NCBI GenBank assembly: GCA_963830385.1
Contig: CAWHMD010000008.1
Span: 434,001-498,000 of the forward strand
DNA length: 64,000 bases
Reading direction: 5' to 3'
From: Bog-532 sp963830385
Lineage (GTDB): Bacteria; Actinomycetota; Actinomycetes; Streptosporangiales; Streptosporangiaceae
The translations under genes were made by a program, and so were the position numbers. Position 1 is the stretch's first letter. The number at the start of each line of letters is the position of its first letter. Positions 1 to 8,902 of the stretch are shown here, one piece after another. The notes beneath the pieces were generated by a model. It was not told the origin of the DNA. It was given only the letters and a program-made list of their open reading frames with translations, and searched no databases.

Positions 1-1
1 G

Positions 2-133
2 AACACCGTGCCGATGCCCGCGCGCGAGCGGGACGACAAACTGCGGGTGCTGTCGATCGCCCCGGCCATGGGCGAGGCGATCCGCCGCATCCACAACGGC
101 GAGTCGGTCAGCTCGCTCTTCGACCTGCCCTGA
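2..133 (+). CDS. prs: Ribose-phosphate pyrophosphokinase, C-terminal end (partial)
   Basis: The window opens inside a + strand gene. The 43 visible residues run from NTVPMPARER through VLSIAPAMGEAIRRIHNG to a final SVSSLFDLP and stop. This matches the end of bacterial PRPP synthetases, which close with a VLSIAPL-AEAI--I segment and an SVSSLF tail. The enzyme makes PRPP from ribose 5-phosphate and ATP in the cytoplasm, feeding nucleotide, histidine and tryptophan synthesis. The catalytic flexible loop and PRPP-binding motif lie outside the window, so the call rests on the tail alone. Confidence 0.8.
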   Translation, partial: NTVPMPARERDDKLRVLSIAPAMGEAIRRIHNGESVSSLFDLP

Positions 134-150
134 GCCGGCCGCCGGGCGGC

Positions 151-2316
151 TCAGGCACCGGCGATGTCGACGATCCAGGCGAGCACGAACGCCTCCTCGT
201 GCCAGGCGTCGTAGCGGCCGCTGCGGCCGCCGTGACCGGCGTTCATCTCGGTCTTGAGCAGGAACGGGCCGCCCTGGGCGGTGGCCTGCAGCCGGGCCAC
301 CCAGCGGGCCGGCTCCCGGTACAGCACCCGGGTGTCGTTCAGGCTGGTGATGGCCAGGATCGGCGGGTACACGGTCGGCCGCACGTTCTCGTACGGGGTG
401 TACGACTTCATGTACTGGTACACCTCGGGGTCGTGCAGCGGGTCACCCCACTCCTCCCACTCGGTCACCGTCAGCGGCAGGGACGGGTCCAGGATCGAGG
501 TCAGCGCGTCCACGAACGGCACCTGGGCCACGATGCCCGCGAAGGCGCCCGGGGCCTCGTTGACGGCCGCGCCCATCAGCAGCCCGCCCGCGGACCCGCC
601 CCGCGCCACCAGCCGCCCGGCCGACGTCCAGCCCGTTTCGGCCAGGTGCCGGGCGCAGGCCACGAAGTCGGTGAACGTGTTCTTCTTGTGCAGCATCTTG
701 CCGTCGTCGTACCAGGTGCGGCCCAGCTCGCCGCCCCCGCGGACGTGCGCGATCGCGTACACGAAGCCCCGGTCCAGCAGCGACAGCCGGGAGATGGAGA
801 AGTACGGGTCCATCGAGATCTCGTAGCTGCCGTACCCGTACAGCAGGCCGGGGGCGCTGCCGTCCCGCGCCGTGCCGCGCCGGCACACCAGCGAGATCGG
901 CACCCGGGTGCCGTCGGGGGCGGTCGCCCAGTCGCGGAACTGCTCGTAGTCCTCGGGCCGGTAGTCGCGGCCACCGGGGAGCGGCAGCACCGGCTGGCGG
1001 CGGCGCAGGATCAGCTCACCGCTGGCCATCTCGCAGTCGTAGACCGAGTCCGGCGTGACCAGCGACTCGTAGTGCAGCCGGTACTGGGTCGCGCCGGCGT
1101 CAGGGGTGCCGCCGGGGGAGACCGAGTAGACCGGCTCGGGGAAGCCGACGTCATAGCCGGTCCCGTCCGCCCGGATGACCCGGAGCCCGGTCAGGCCCTC
1201 GCGCCGGTAATGGACCACGGTGAAATTGGTGAAGGCGTCCACGTCCAGCAGCCGGGTGCTGTCCTGGCCGGCGATGAGCGTGGTCCACCGGCCGGGGTCG
1301 TCGACCGGCGCCTCGGCCAGGGCGAAGTTGACGGCCCCGTCGTTGTGCAGGATCAGCAGCCGCTGGCGGCCATCGGCGAACTCCTGGTGCTCGACCTGGT
1401 ACTCCAGGCCGGGACGGCGGGGAGCCACCACCCGCAGCTCACCCTGCGGGTCGGCCGCGTCCAGCAGCCACACCTCGCTGGTCACCTTGCTGGAGGACGC
1501 GATCATCAGGAAGCGCTGGCTGCGGGTCAGCCCGACCCCGACCCAGAACTTCTCGTCCGCCTCCTCAAACACCACCGCGTCCTCGGTGTGCGGGGTGCCG
1601 ACCAGGTGCCGCCACACCCGCCAGGGCCGCCAGGCGTCGTCGACGGTCACGTAGAACAGCGCGCTGCCGTCCAGCGACCAGGCGGCCCCGTAGAACGTGT
1701 TGGGGATCTCGTCGGCGGCCAGTTCGCCGGTCACCAGGTCCTTGATCCGCAGCGTGAACCGCTCGTCGCCGGCGTAGTCGGTCGAGTAGGCCAGCTGGTG
1801 GCCATCGGGGCTGACGCTGACCGCCCCCATCGAGAAGAACTGCGAGTCCCCGGCCAGCTCGTTGGCGTCCAGCATGATCTCTTCGCCGGGCAGGGCGCCC
1901 CCGTCGGCGGCCAGCGGCGGCGCGTCGTCACCGGGCCGCACCTCGGTCCGGCACTGCAGCCCGTACTGCTGGCCCTCGACCGTGCGCCCGTAATACCACC
2001 AGCGGCCCCGGCGGACCGGGACGGAAAGGTCGGTCTCCTGGGTGCGGCCCTTGATCTCGCTGAAGATCTCGCCCCGCAGAGCTTCCTCACCCGTGGTCAG
2101 CGCCTCGGTGTAGGTGTTCTCGGCGTTGAGGAACGCGATCGTGTCCGGGTCTTCCTTGTCGCACAGCCAGGCGTACGGGTCGGTCACCGAATCGCCGTGG
2201 AAGGTCCGCACCGACGGCACCTGCTTCGCGTCGGGCGGCACAGGATGGCCGGGCCCGCTGGCCAGCTCCCGGATCGAGGGGTGGGCCGTGTCGGTGGTGG
2301 TGGGATCCGCGCTCAT
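151..2316 (-). CDS. ptrB: Oligopeptidase B / prolyl oligopeptidase family (S9A) serine peptidase
   Basis: This is a 721-residue cytosolic serine peptidase of the S9 family, expected to cleave short peptides after basic residues. The N-terminal half is a beta-propeller; the C-terminal alpha/beta-hydrolase carries GGSAGG with nucleophile Ser575, Asp661 in SLNDTRV and His695 in NAGHGG. YGSYE and RGGGELGRTWY upstream of the nucleophile are typical of oligopeptidase B rather than prolyl oligopeptidase. Length is close to the family norm of about 690-720. It starts at ATG and is convergent with prs, with only 17 bp between the two stops. No signal peptide is seen. Confidence 0.93.
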   Translation of the reverse strand: MSADPTTTDTAHPSIRELASGPGHPVPPDAKQVPSVRTFHGDSVTDPYAWLCDKEDPDTIAFLNAENTYTEALTTGEEALRGEIFSEIKGRTQETDLSVPVRRGRWWYYGRTVEGQQYGLQCRTEVRPGDDAPPLAADGGALPGEEIMLDANELAGDSQFFSMGAVSVSPDGHQLAYSTDYAGDERFTLRIKDLVTGELAADEIPNTFYGAAWSLDGSALFYVTVDDAWRPWRVWRHLVGTPHTEDAVVFEEADEKFWVGVGLTRSQRFLMIASSSKVTSEVWLLDAADPQGELRVVAPRRPGLEYQVEHQEFADGRQRLLILHNDGAVNFALAEAPVDDPGRWTTLIAGQDSTRLLDVDAFTNFTVVHYRREGLTGLRVIRADGTGYDVGFPEPVYSVSPGGTPDAGATQYRLHYESLVTPDSVYDCEMASGELILRRRQPVLPLPGGRDYRPEDYEQFRDWATAPDGTRVPISLVCRRGTARDGSAPGLLYGYGSYEISMDPYFSISRLSLLDRGFVYAIAHVRGGGELGRTWYDDGKMLHKKNTFTDFVACARHLAETGWTSAGRLVARGGSAGGLLMGAAVNEAPGAFAGIVAQVPFVDALTSILDPSLPLTVTEWEEWGDPLHDPEVYQYMKSYTPYENVRPTVYPPILAITSLNDTRVLYREPARWVARLQATAQGGPFLLKTEMNAGHGGRSGRYDAWHEEAFVLAWIVDIAGA

Positions 2317-2391
2317 GCTCTGAGCTTACTGAGCCGCCTACTGGGCCGGGGTGGCCTGCCCGCGCAGTCCGGTCCGGTTACGATCTCACCC

Positions 2392-4794
2392 ATGCCGGAC
2401 CAAGCGGACACGGGTGCCCACGCGTTCCAGGCCCAGCTGTACGGCCTGATCGGCGACCCGGCGGTGCCGCTGCTGACGATCAGCCGGTGGCTCGATCAAC
2501 TCGGCCAGCAGTGCCAGCAGCAGCGCCTCAGCCTCCGGCCGGTGCTGATCGGCCGGGCCGTGCTCGCGCTGGCGACCGGTGACCTCCCGGTCGCCGGGGT
2601 GCACCTGGCGGGCGCGCAGGCCGCCCCGCCCGGCCCGGGGAGCTGCCCGGCTTGCGACTCCGGTGTGTTCGGGCGCTGGCGGGTGGCGGCCGGCGACGAC
2701 GAGCGCGCCCTCGATCAGTGGGCGCCGGTGCTGGACGGGGTGCAGCGCTGCCCGCAGCAGCCGCAGCAGGTGCTGGCGGACGCGCTGCTGCCGCTGGCCC
2801 GGGCGGGCCGGCTGGACGAGGCCCGGGCCGCCCACCTGCGCGGCTACCCGCTGGTCAGGCAGGACAGCGGCCATCAGGCGGAGGTCGGCCAGCACATCGA
2901 GTTCTGCGCGCTGACCGGCAACGAGGCCCGGGGCCTGCAGATCCTCACCGAGCACGCGGGCTGGCTGGCCGGAGTCGAGACCGGCACGGTGGACCAGGTG
3001 CAGTTCGCGGCGGGCGTGTGCGTGCTGCTGCGCCGCCTGGCCGGGCTCGGGCACGGCGGGCTGGCGGTCGGCCCGGGCACCGCCAGCGGCTGGCTGGCCA
3101 TGCTCGAGCCGGAGATCCAGTTCACCAGCGGCCGGTACGACGTCCGCAACGGCACCGCCGCGTTCAGCGAGCGCATCGCCGAGCGGCTGGCGAGGCCGCC
3201 GCTGGCCGGCCGGCTGGCGCTGGGCTACCCGGCCCGCCTGCCCGGATCGGCCCCCGCCAATGAGCAGCCCCCGGCCCCGCGAGCAGACGGCGAGGCCGCC
3301 GCCAGCCTCGACGACCTGGTCGCGCGGGCGCGGCGGCTGAGCGACGAGCGCCGCCCGGAGGCCCGGCAGGCCTGGGAGCAGGTGGCCGCGGCCGGCCAGG
3401 CGCTGCCGGGCGGGGTGGCCGCCGAGCTGGCCCGGCAGCGGGCCGGCGTGCTGGCCGACGCCGATCCGCAGGCCGGCTACCAGGCCCTGCTGGCGGCGGC
3501 GGGCCAGTTCACCGAGTCCGGTGACCAGGCCCGCGCCTGCGAAGCGCGGGCCAGCGCCGCCATGGCCCTGGTCCGGGCCGGTGACCAGGACGGGGCCAGC
3601 GGCCTGCTGGCGGCGACCATCGCCGAGGCCGACGACGCCTTCAGCCGCGGCCTGCTCACCGCCCGGGAGTACCTGGCCGTCCGGCGGGCTCGCCCGCTGA
3701 CCGCCTTCCAGTCGGTGCTGGCCAGCACCGGGCAGGACCCGGCCGAGCTGTACGCCGCGGCCGGCCTGCTCGAAGCCGAGCTGGCCGAGGCCCAGCGGCT
3801 CGGCGTGCTCCGCTACGAGGCCACCTACCACGACCTGCTCGGCCAGCTGTGGTCCCGGCACGGCGACCAGCGGCAGGCCCGCGGCCACCTGGACGAGGCC
3901 CGGCGCCGCTACCGGGAGGCCGGCGAGCCGTGGAAGGCCGCGTCCACCGCCGGCGTGCTGGCCCAGCTGGCCCTGTACGACGGCGACGCCGCGGCCGCCG
4001 AGGAGCTGGCCCGGGCCGCCATCCGCGACGGCGACGCCTCGCTGCCGCCGCCGCGGGCGGCCGGGTTGCGGGCGCTGCTGGCGGACGCGCTCAGCGCCCA
4101 GCCCGGCCGCGAGACCGACCTGGTCGAGGCGGCGCTGACCGCGGCCGAGCGCTGGGACGGCCTGTCCGAGCCCGACGCGGTCCACCAGACTTTCCAGGCG
4201 GCCCGCGGTTACAGCCGGCTTGGCCGCCACGGCGAGGCGGCCAGCTTGTTCGCCGAGGTGATGCCCCGGGTCGAGATCCCCTACGAGGCGGCCGTGATCG
4301 CCATGACCCGCGACCAGTACGGCAACTCGCTGCGGGCACTGGAGCGGCACGGTGAGGCGGCCGAGCAGTTCCTGCAGGCGGCCGCGCTGATCCGGGAAGA
4401 CCCGGCCAGCACCGGCCCCGTCGCCCACCTGGCCGACCTGGCGGCCGATTCGCTGCAGCGGTCCGGCCAGGACCAGCAGGCGGTGGCCGCCTACCGGTGG
4501 GCCGGGGAACTGTACGCGGGACTGGGTGACGTGCCGGGCCGGGCGCGCTGCCTGCGCGCGGCCGCCTGGCTGGAGTCCTCGGCCGAAGCGATGTCGGCCC
4601 TGCTGGCCGAGCTGACTCACATGCAGGCGCTCGCCCCCGGCCCCGGCCCGGATGACGCCCCGGATGAGGAAGCGAGCGAATTCCTCACCGGCGAGATCGC
4701 CGCCACCCGCGAGCAGCTGAACCAGCTGCGGGCCGAACTGGACGGCGCGGCGGCCGAATCAGAGACCGAGCAGGTGCGGGGCGGCCGCCAGTGA
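2392..4794 (+). CDS. Tetratricopeptide-repeat-like protein of unknown function
   Basis: This is an 800-residue alanine-rich helical protein. The open frame extends far upstream through the antisense of ptrB, but the ATG at 2392 is the first credible start: the sequence becomes protein-like there (MPDQADTGAHAFQAQLYGLI). Helical hairpins with TPR-like spacing recur through the middle and C-terminal half, for example around GYSRLGRHGEAASLFAEV and YGNSLRALERHGEAAEQF. A CPACDSG pair of cysteines sits near residue 90. The last stretch (EFLTGEIAATREQLNQLRAEL) looks like a coiled coil. The role is unknown; TPR proteins are usually scaffolds. The 3' end overlaps the next, opposite-strand gene by 36 bp. 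Confidence 0.75.
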   Translation: MPDQADTGAHAFQAQLYGLIGDPAVPLLTISRWLDQLGQQCQQQRLSLRPVLIGRAVLALATGDLPVAGVHLAGAQAAPPGPGSCPACDSGVFGRWRVAAGDDERALDQWAPVLDGVQRCPQQPQQVLADALLPLARAGRLDEARAAHLRGYPLVRQDSGHQAEVGQHIEFCALTGNEARGLQILTEHAGWLAGVETGTVDQVQFAAGVCVLLRRLAGLGHGGLAVGPGTASGWLAMLEPEIQFTSGRYDVRNGTAAFSERIAERLARPPLAGRLALGYPARLPGSAPANEQPPAPRADGEAAASLDDLVARARRLSDERRPEARQAWEQVAAAGQALPGGVAAELARQRAGVLADADPQAGYQALLAAAGQFTESGDQARACEARASAAMALVRAGDQDGASGLLAATIAEADDAFSRGLLTAREYLAVRRARPLTAFQSVLASTGQDPAELYAAAGLLEAELAEAQRLGVLRYEATYHDLLGQLWSRHGDQRQARGHLDEARRRYREAGEPWKAASTAGVLAQLALYDGDAAAAEELARAAIRDGDASLPPPRAAGLRALLADALSAQPGRETDLVEAALTAAERWDGLSEPDAVHQTFQAARGYSRLGRHGEAASLFAEVMPRVEIPYEAAVIAMTRDQYGNSLRALERHGEAAEQFLQAAALIREDPASTGPVAHLADLAADSLQRSGQDQQAVAAYRWAGELYAGLGDVPGRARCLRAAAWLESSAEAMSALLAELTHMQALAPGPGPDDAPDEEASEFLTGEIAATREQLNQLRAELDGAAAESETEQVRGGRQ

Positions 4795-5193
4795 GCGCAG
4801 CCGCCCGGCCGGGCCGGTCACCAGCCGGCGCTGTTTCGCGTCGATTACCCCGCTGACCGTGGTCAGCTCGGCGGCCGGCTCGCCGTCCCTGGTCCTGGTG
4901 AACTGCTGCCGCACCCGGAAGGTCTTCTCGGTCTGGTCGGCAGGCCAGTCGAACTCGGCGCTGACCACGACCTCGTCGCCGTCCCGCAGCTCGTGCAGGA
5001 ACCGGACGTTGGCCTCCAGGTTGACCGGGCCCAGGCCGGCCGCGCCCAGCACCTCATAGGTCAGACCGGCCGCGCGCAGGCATTCCCACCGGGCATGCTC
5101 GGCGTAGTGCAGGTAGTGGGCCCAGTTGAGGTGCCCGTTCACGTCGAGTTCGTAACCACGGACGACGATGGGCACGCGAAATGGCTCGGTCAT
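4759..5193 (-). CDS. Acyl-CoA thioesterase, hotdog fold (4HBT family)
   Basis: This is a 144-residue single hotdog domain, the normal length for the 4-hydroxybenzoyl-CoA thioesterase / YbgC group that hydrolyses acyl-CoA thioesters. The signature YELDVNGHLNWAHYLHYAEHARWE carries the conserved D-x-N-GH-N-xxYxxYxExAR pattern near the N terminus. The ORF is open 81 codons further upstream, but that part is antisense to corA and not protein-like, so the ATG at 5193 was chosen. It is divergent from the CorA-type gene, with about 40 bp between the starts. Confidence 0.87.
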   Translation of the reverse strand: MTEPFRVPIVVRGYELDVNGHLNWAHYLHYAEHARWECLRAAGLTYEVLGAAGLGPVNLEANVRFLHELRDGDEVVVSAEFDWPADQTEKTFRVRQQFTRTRDGEPAAELTTVSGVIDAKQRRLVTGPAGRLRSLAAAPHLLGL

Positions 5194-5233
5194 CGCAGGC
5201 AACCCTATCCGGCTTATCTGGGAGCATGTTTTT

Positions 5234-6193
5234 GTGAATGGGCACCTGATCCTTATCGACGGGAAGACCGTTGATGACTTCAAGCCGGCCGATGTCGAGC
5301 AGGCGCTGCACAACGACGAGATCCTCTGGCTGGACCTGCACGATTCCAGCGAGGAGAGCCTGGCCCTGCTGCGGGACGTGTTCAGCATCCATCCGCTCGC
5401 CGTTGAGGACGCTGCCGAATTCGGGCAGCGGCCCAAGATAGAGGACTACGAGAACTTCGTCTCGATCGTGTTCTTCGGGGCCAACACGGTCGGCCAGCCC
5501 ATGATCGAAGTGCACTTCTTCTTCGGCGAGAATTTCCTGGTCACGCTGCACCGGGAGCCCTGCGTGGCGTTCGAGGGCATGCGGACCACGTTCGCGCGGC
5601 ACCACAGCGGGCTGGCCGCCCGCATCATCGTCCTCCACCACGTGCTGGACAGCCTGTCCGACAGCGTGTTCCCGATGCTGGCGTCGTTCGACGACAAGCT
5701 CGATGCGATCCAGGACGAGATCCTGATCAAGGCCCAGCAGGAGCACCAGGAGGCGCTGTTCGCGCTGCGGCGCTGGCTCAGCGACGTGCGCAAGGTGGTC
5801 GCCCCCCAGCGGGACATGATCAACGCGCTGCTGTCTCAGCGGGTCGACGTGCCCGGCCTGAACAAGAAAAGCGAGCCGTACTTCCGCGACCTCTACGACG
5901 GCATGATCAAGATCAACGATCTGGTCGACAGTCACCGGGACATGGTCTCCAACGCCATGGACACCTACATGTCGCAGATGGCGAACCGGCAGAACGACGT
6001 CATGAAGCAGCTCACGATCATGGCGACGATCTTCCTGCCGCTGACCTACCTGACCGGCTTCTTCGGCCAGAACTTCGGCTGGCTGGTCACCTCGATCGGG
6101 TCCTGGGAGGAGTTCTTCGGCATCGGGGTCGGCACCGAGGCGGTCGCCGTGATCTTCCTGCTGCTCCTGTTCAAGCGCCGCGGCTGGTTCTGA
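5234..6193 (+). CDS. corA: CorA-family magnesium/divalent metal channel
   Basis: This is a 319-residue CorA/ZntB-type channel: a long acidic and helical cytoplasmic N-terminal domain followed by two C-terminal membrane segments (about 255-275 and 290-310). The pore-loop signature, usually GMN, reads GQN here (278-280, in TGFFGQNFGW), a variant found in some actinobacterial members. GTG 5234 is preferred because a GGGAG ribosome-binding site lies 9 bp upstream; the earlier in-frame ATG at 5168 would overlap the divergent thioesterase. The C terminus ends in KRRGWF, the usual positively charged CorA tail. It probably forms a pentamer in the cytoplasmic membrane; metal selectivity is not predictable from this sequence. 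Confidence 0.88.
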   Translation: MNGHLILIDGKTVDDFKPADVEQALHNDEILWLDLHDSSEESLALLRDVFSIHPLAVEDAAEFGQRPKIEDYENFVSIVFFGANTVGQPMIEVHFFFGENFLVTLHREPCVAFEGMRTTFARHHSGLAARIIVLHHVLDSLSDSVFPMLASFDDKLDAIQDEILIKAQQEHQEALFALRRWLSDVRKVVAPQRDMINALLSQRVDVPGLNKKSEPYFRDLYDGMIKINDLVDSHRDMVSNAMDTYMSQMANRQNDVMKQLTIMATIFLPLTYLTGFFGQNFGWLVTSIGSWEEFFGIGVGTEAVAVIFLLLLFKRRGWF

Positions 6194-6194
6194 G

Positions 6195-6452
6195 CCAACC
6201 CACCTCGGTCACACGTTCACCGTCGGCGACTGGTTCCAGCAGTGGTCCGGCGGCTCCCGCTGGTTCACCACCACCGTCTACAGCCCCACCGGCGCCCGCG
6301 TCTTCCACGAGGCCGGCTACGCGCCGTCGGCCCACTGGGACATGTGGACCATCCGGGCCACCCGCACCGGCAGCTACAGGGTCAGGTACGAGACTCGCCG
6401 CGCCGACGGCCGCGCCCTCTACAGCTGGTACACGGTCAAGGCCCACCGCTAG
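6195..6452 (+). pseudogene. Orphan C-terminal coding segment of unknown family
   Basis: Right after corA a frame of about 85 codons reads as plausible protein (FTVGDWFQQWSGGSRWF, then GTGSYRVRY-like beta segments and YSWYTVKAHR before TAG) but has no usable start codon or ribosome-binding site. Aromatic-rich beta strands suggest the end of a secreted or beta-sandwich protein. It may be a gene remnant, or a gene whose 5' part is lost or frame-disrupted. No homologue is recognised. Confidence 0.3.
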
Positions 6453-6467
6453 GGCCGCCGCCGGGTG

Positions 6468-7403
6468 CTAGCGGTCTGCCCGGTACAGCTCCATGGCCAG
6501 GGCGACGGCGGCGTGGGTGGCCGGGTGCGGGTCGTGGCCGCGCCAGATCAGGTGGACCGGGACCGGCGGAGCGTCGCGCAGCGGGCGGTAGGTGATGCCG
6601 TCCCGGCGGTACTGGGCGGCGGTCGACTCCGGGGTGATCCCGACACAGCGGCCGGTGGCGATGGCGGCCAGCCAGTCGTCGATGTCGGCGGTGTACTCCG
6701 CGACGGGCTGGGCGGCGGGCGGCCACAGGTCCAGCGTGGTGGTGCCGACTCGGCGGTCGATGACCAGGATGCGGCCGGCGACCTCGGCCAGGCGGATGCT
6801 GCGGCGGCGGGCCCACGGGTCGGAGTCGGCCACCGCTACGTAGCGGCCCTCCTGGCCGGCCACCGCGTGCGACCAGGGACGCAGGTCGACCATGGGGGCC
6901 CGGATCACGGCCAGGTCGCACAGGCCCTCGCTGAGGCCGCCGGTCGGGGTGTTGTGGCGGATCAGGTGCAGGTCCACGCCGGGATAGCGGTCGTGCCAGC
7001 GGCGCTGGAACTCGGCCGTGTGGCGGCCGAACGCCGACCACGCGTGGCCGATGGTCAGCCGAGTGTGCCCGGCCCGGGCGTCGCGGACCAGCTCGTCGAC
7101 CGCCGCCAGCAGGACCCGGGCCCGGGCCAGCACCTGGACGCCGGCCGTGGTCGGGCTGACCGACCGGCTGGTGCGGTGCAGCACGCGCACGCCGAGCGCC
7201 CGCTCCAGCGCCAGCAGCGTGCGGGAAACCGCCGCCTGGGACAGGCCGAGCTCGATCCCGGCGTCGGTGAAGCTGCCGGTGTCGACGATGGCGACCAGGC
7301 AGCGCAGGTGCTTCAGCTCCAGCCGGGCCGCCAGCCCGGCCGCGCCCCCGGCGGCCAGCCCGGCTGCGCGCCCATCAGCTGGCCCGGCCGTCTGCTCATC
7401 CAT
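6468..7403 (-). CDS. LysR-family transcriptional regulator
   Basis: This is a 311-residue LysR-type regulator. The winged helix-turn-helix is at about residues 33-92 (ELKHLRCLVAIVDTGSFTDAG, then LSQAAVSRTLLALERALGVRVLHR), followed by a periplasmic-binding-like effector domain. ATG 7403 gives the DNA-binding domain a 30-residue alanine/glycine-rich lead; the ORF reaches 7535 but that extension runs into the promoter region of the divergent transporter. LysR genes commonly control the divergent neighbour, here an EamA-type exporter, so an effector exported by that protein is a reasonable guess. Confidence 0.88.
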   Translation of the reverse strand: MDEQTAGPADGRAAGLAAGGAAGLAARLELKHLRCLVAIVDTGSFTDAGIELGLSQAAVSRTLLALERALGVRVLHRTSRSVSPTTAGVQVLARARVLLAAVDELVRDARAGHTRLTIGHAWSAFGRHTAEFQRRWHDRYPGVDLHLIRHNTPTGGLSEGLCDLAVIRAPMVDLRPWSHAVAGQEGRYVAVADSDPWARRRSIRLAEVAGRILVIDRRVGTTTLDLWPPAAQPVAEYTADIDDWLAAIATGRCVGITPESTAAQYRRDGITYRPLRDAPPVPVHLIWRGHDPHPATHAAVALAMELYRADR

Positions 7404-7471
7404 GCGCCTAGCGTATCGATGGGCCATTGGATGCATTTTGCGCATCCGAGCCGTACCGGCACAGTGGCCGC

Positions 7472-8398
7472 ATGGCCCTCCGCGCCCCGTCCGGCACCAC
7501 CTCATCCGGCACCTCATCCGAACCGATAACAGCAAGAAGCAGGGCTGAGCTGGCCCAGCCCGCTGCGCCCGGGCGGCTGACCGGAGTGGCCCTGATGGTC
7601 ACCAGTGGCCTGTCCAACCAGGTCGGCGCCTCCGCCGGGGCCCTTGCGTTCCCGGCCATCGGCCCGCTCGGGGTGGTCGCGGTCCGCCAGTGGGTGGCCG
7701 CGACCGTGCTGTGGGCCACCGCCCGGCCGGAGCCCCGCGCGTTCACCCGGGCCCAGTGGCGGCCGGTGCTGGCCCTGGCCCTGGTCTACGCGGTGATGAA
7801 CCTGACCCTTTACACCGCGATCGACCGGGTCGGCCTGGGCCTGGCGGTCACGCTGGAGTTCCTCGGCCCGCTGACGGTCGCCCTGGCCAGCTCGCGGCGG
7901 CGCCCGGACGCGGCCTGCGCGGTGATCGCGGCGGCGGCCGTGCTGGTGCTCATCCACCCGGCGCCCTCCACCGACTACCTCGGCATCGGCGTGGGCCTGC
8001 TGGCCGCGGTCTGCTGGGGCTGCTACATCCTGCTCAACCGCACCATCGGCCAGCGGCTGCCCGGACTCGGGGGCTCGGCCACCGCGGCCGCGGTCTCCGC
8101 GCTGGCCTACGTCCCGGCCGGCGCGGCCTGGCTGGCCTTCCACCACCCCACCGTGGCCGCCCTCGGCGGCGCGCTGGCCGCGGGAGTGCTGTCCTCGGCC
8201 GTCCCGCTGTTGTGCGACCTGCTGGCCTTGCGCCGGGTGCCAGCGAACTTTTTCAGCATTTTCATGAGCGTCAATCCGGTGTTCGCGGCGCTGGCCGGGC
8301 TGGTCGTGCTCGGCCAGCGGCTCAGCTGGAGCGCCTGGCTGGCCATCGCCGTGATCGTCGCCGTCAACACCGTCGTGGTCAGCCGGTCCCGACGCTGA
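7472..8398 (+). CDS. EamA/DMT-superfamily membrane transporter (RhtA-like)
   Basis: This encodes a roughly 308-residue protein with ten hydrophobic segments in two EamA halves (first helix GVALMVTSGLSNQVGASAG). RhtA-like members export amino acids or small metabolites. The start is uncertain. ATG 7472 gives about 37 polar N-terminal residues that include a copy of the dispersed 16-bp repeat translated as ITARS; GTG 7586 would begin directly at the first membrane helix and leave the repeat intergenic. It is divergent from the LysR gene, its likely regulator. Confidence 0.83.
   Translation: MALRAPSGTTSSGTSSEPITARSRAELAQPAAPGRLTGVALMVTSGLSNQVGASAGALAFPAIGPLGVVAVRQWVAATVLWATARPEPRAFTRAQWRPVLALALVYAVMNLTLYTAIDRVGLGLAVTLEFLGPLTVALASSRRRPDAACAVIAAAAVLVLIHPAPSTDYLGIGVGLLAAVCWGCYILLNRTIGQRLPGLGGSATAAAVSALAYVPAGAAWLAFHHPTVAALGGALAAGVLSSAVPLLCDLLALRRVPANFFSIFMSVNPVFAALAGLVVLGQRLSWSAWLAIAVIVAVNTVVVSRSRR
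7525..7540 (+). repeat. Dispersed 16-bp repeat, copy 1
   Basis: Exact copy of GATAACAGCAAGAAGC, lying just before the first membrane helix of the EamA gene. At about 44% GC it stands out from the surrounding DNA. The same sequence recurs between genes at 16.9-24.2 kb, always on this strand. Confidence 0.85.
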
Positions 8399-8472
8399 CC
8401 GGATGCTCACCGGGCACGGTGGCCAGGGCCGCCCCGGGCAGGCCGGGGTACGGTGGCGGTGAAGGAGGCGAC

Positions 8473-8862
8473 ATGCCGATTCCCCGGATCGTGGGCCGCT
8501 GGAACAAGGCCGGGCTGAACCGGGTCACCAGGCACATCGCCCCGTGGGCGCCGGGCCTGGGCGTGGTCGTCCATCGCGGGCGACGCTCCGGCCGCGAGTA
8601 TCAGACGCCGGTCAACGTGTTCTCGAGCGCGGATGGCTACGTCTTCGCCCTGACCTACGGCCCGGAGACCGACTGGGTGAAGAACGTGCTGGCCGCGGGA
8701 GGCTGCGAACTGCGAGCGGGCGGGCACACCGTCCAGCTGACCTCGCCGCGGCTGTATCACGACGAGTCCCGGCGCGGCATCCGCCCGGTGGAACGGCGGG
8801 TATTGCGGATTCTCGGCGTCGCTGATTTCCTCTCCCTCGAGACCGTGCCCGCGGCGGCCTGA
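8473..8862 (+). CDS. Nitroreductase-family deazaflavin (F420)-dependent oxidoreductase-like protein
   Basis: This is a 129-residue split-barrel protein of the DUF385/Ddn-like group common in actinobacteria. Visible features are the RIVGRWNKAGLNRVTRHIAPWAPG start, the GRRSGREYQTPVNV segment that usually binds the cofactor phosphate, and TDWVKNVLAAGGCELRAGG. Members use F420 or related flavins to reduce small molecules. ATG 8473 is supported by a strong GAAGGAGG ribosome-binding site 4 bp upstream. It lies downstream of the EamA gene on the same strand with a 74-bp gap. Confidence 0.85.
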   Translation: MPIPRIVGRWNKAGLNRVTRHIAPWAPGLGVVVHRGRRSGREYQTPVNVFSSADGYVFALTYGPETDWVKNVLAAGGCELRAGGHTVQLTSPRLYHDESRRGIRPVERRVLRILGVADFLSLETVPAAA

Positions 8863-8902
8863 GCACCGGGCCGGGCCGGGCCATTGTCTGTCGGGGGTGG
8901 GG

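Noticed and set aside
199..2391. 5' extension of the TPR-like gene as one 1531-residue protein
   Set aside because: This part is antisense of ptrB, is histidine/arginine-rich shadow sequence, and protein-like composition begins only at ATG 2392.
2386..4620. 744-codon minus-strand ORF
   Set aside because: Pure shadow of the TPR-like gene, a common artefact in high-GC DNA; composition is glycine/arginine/glutamine-rich with no motifs.
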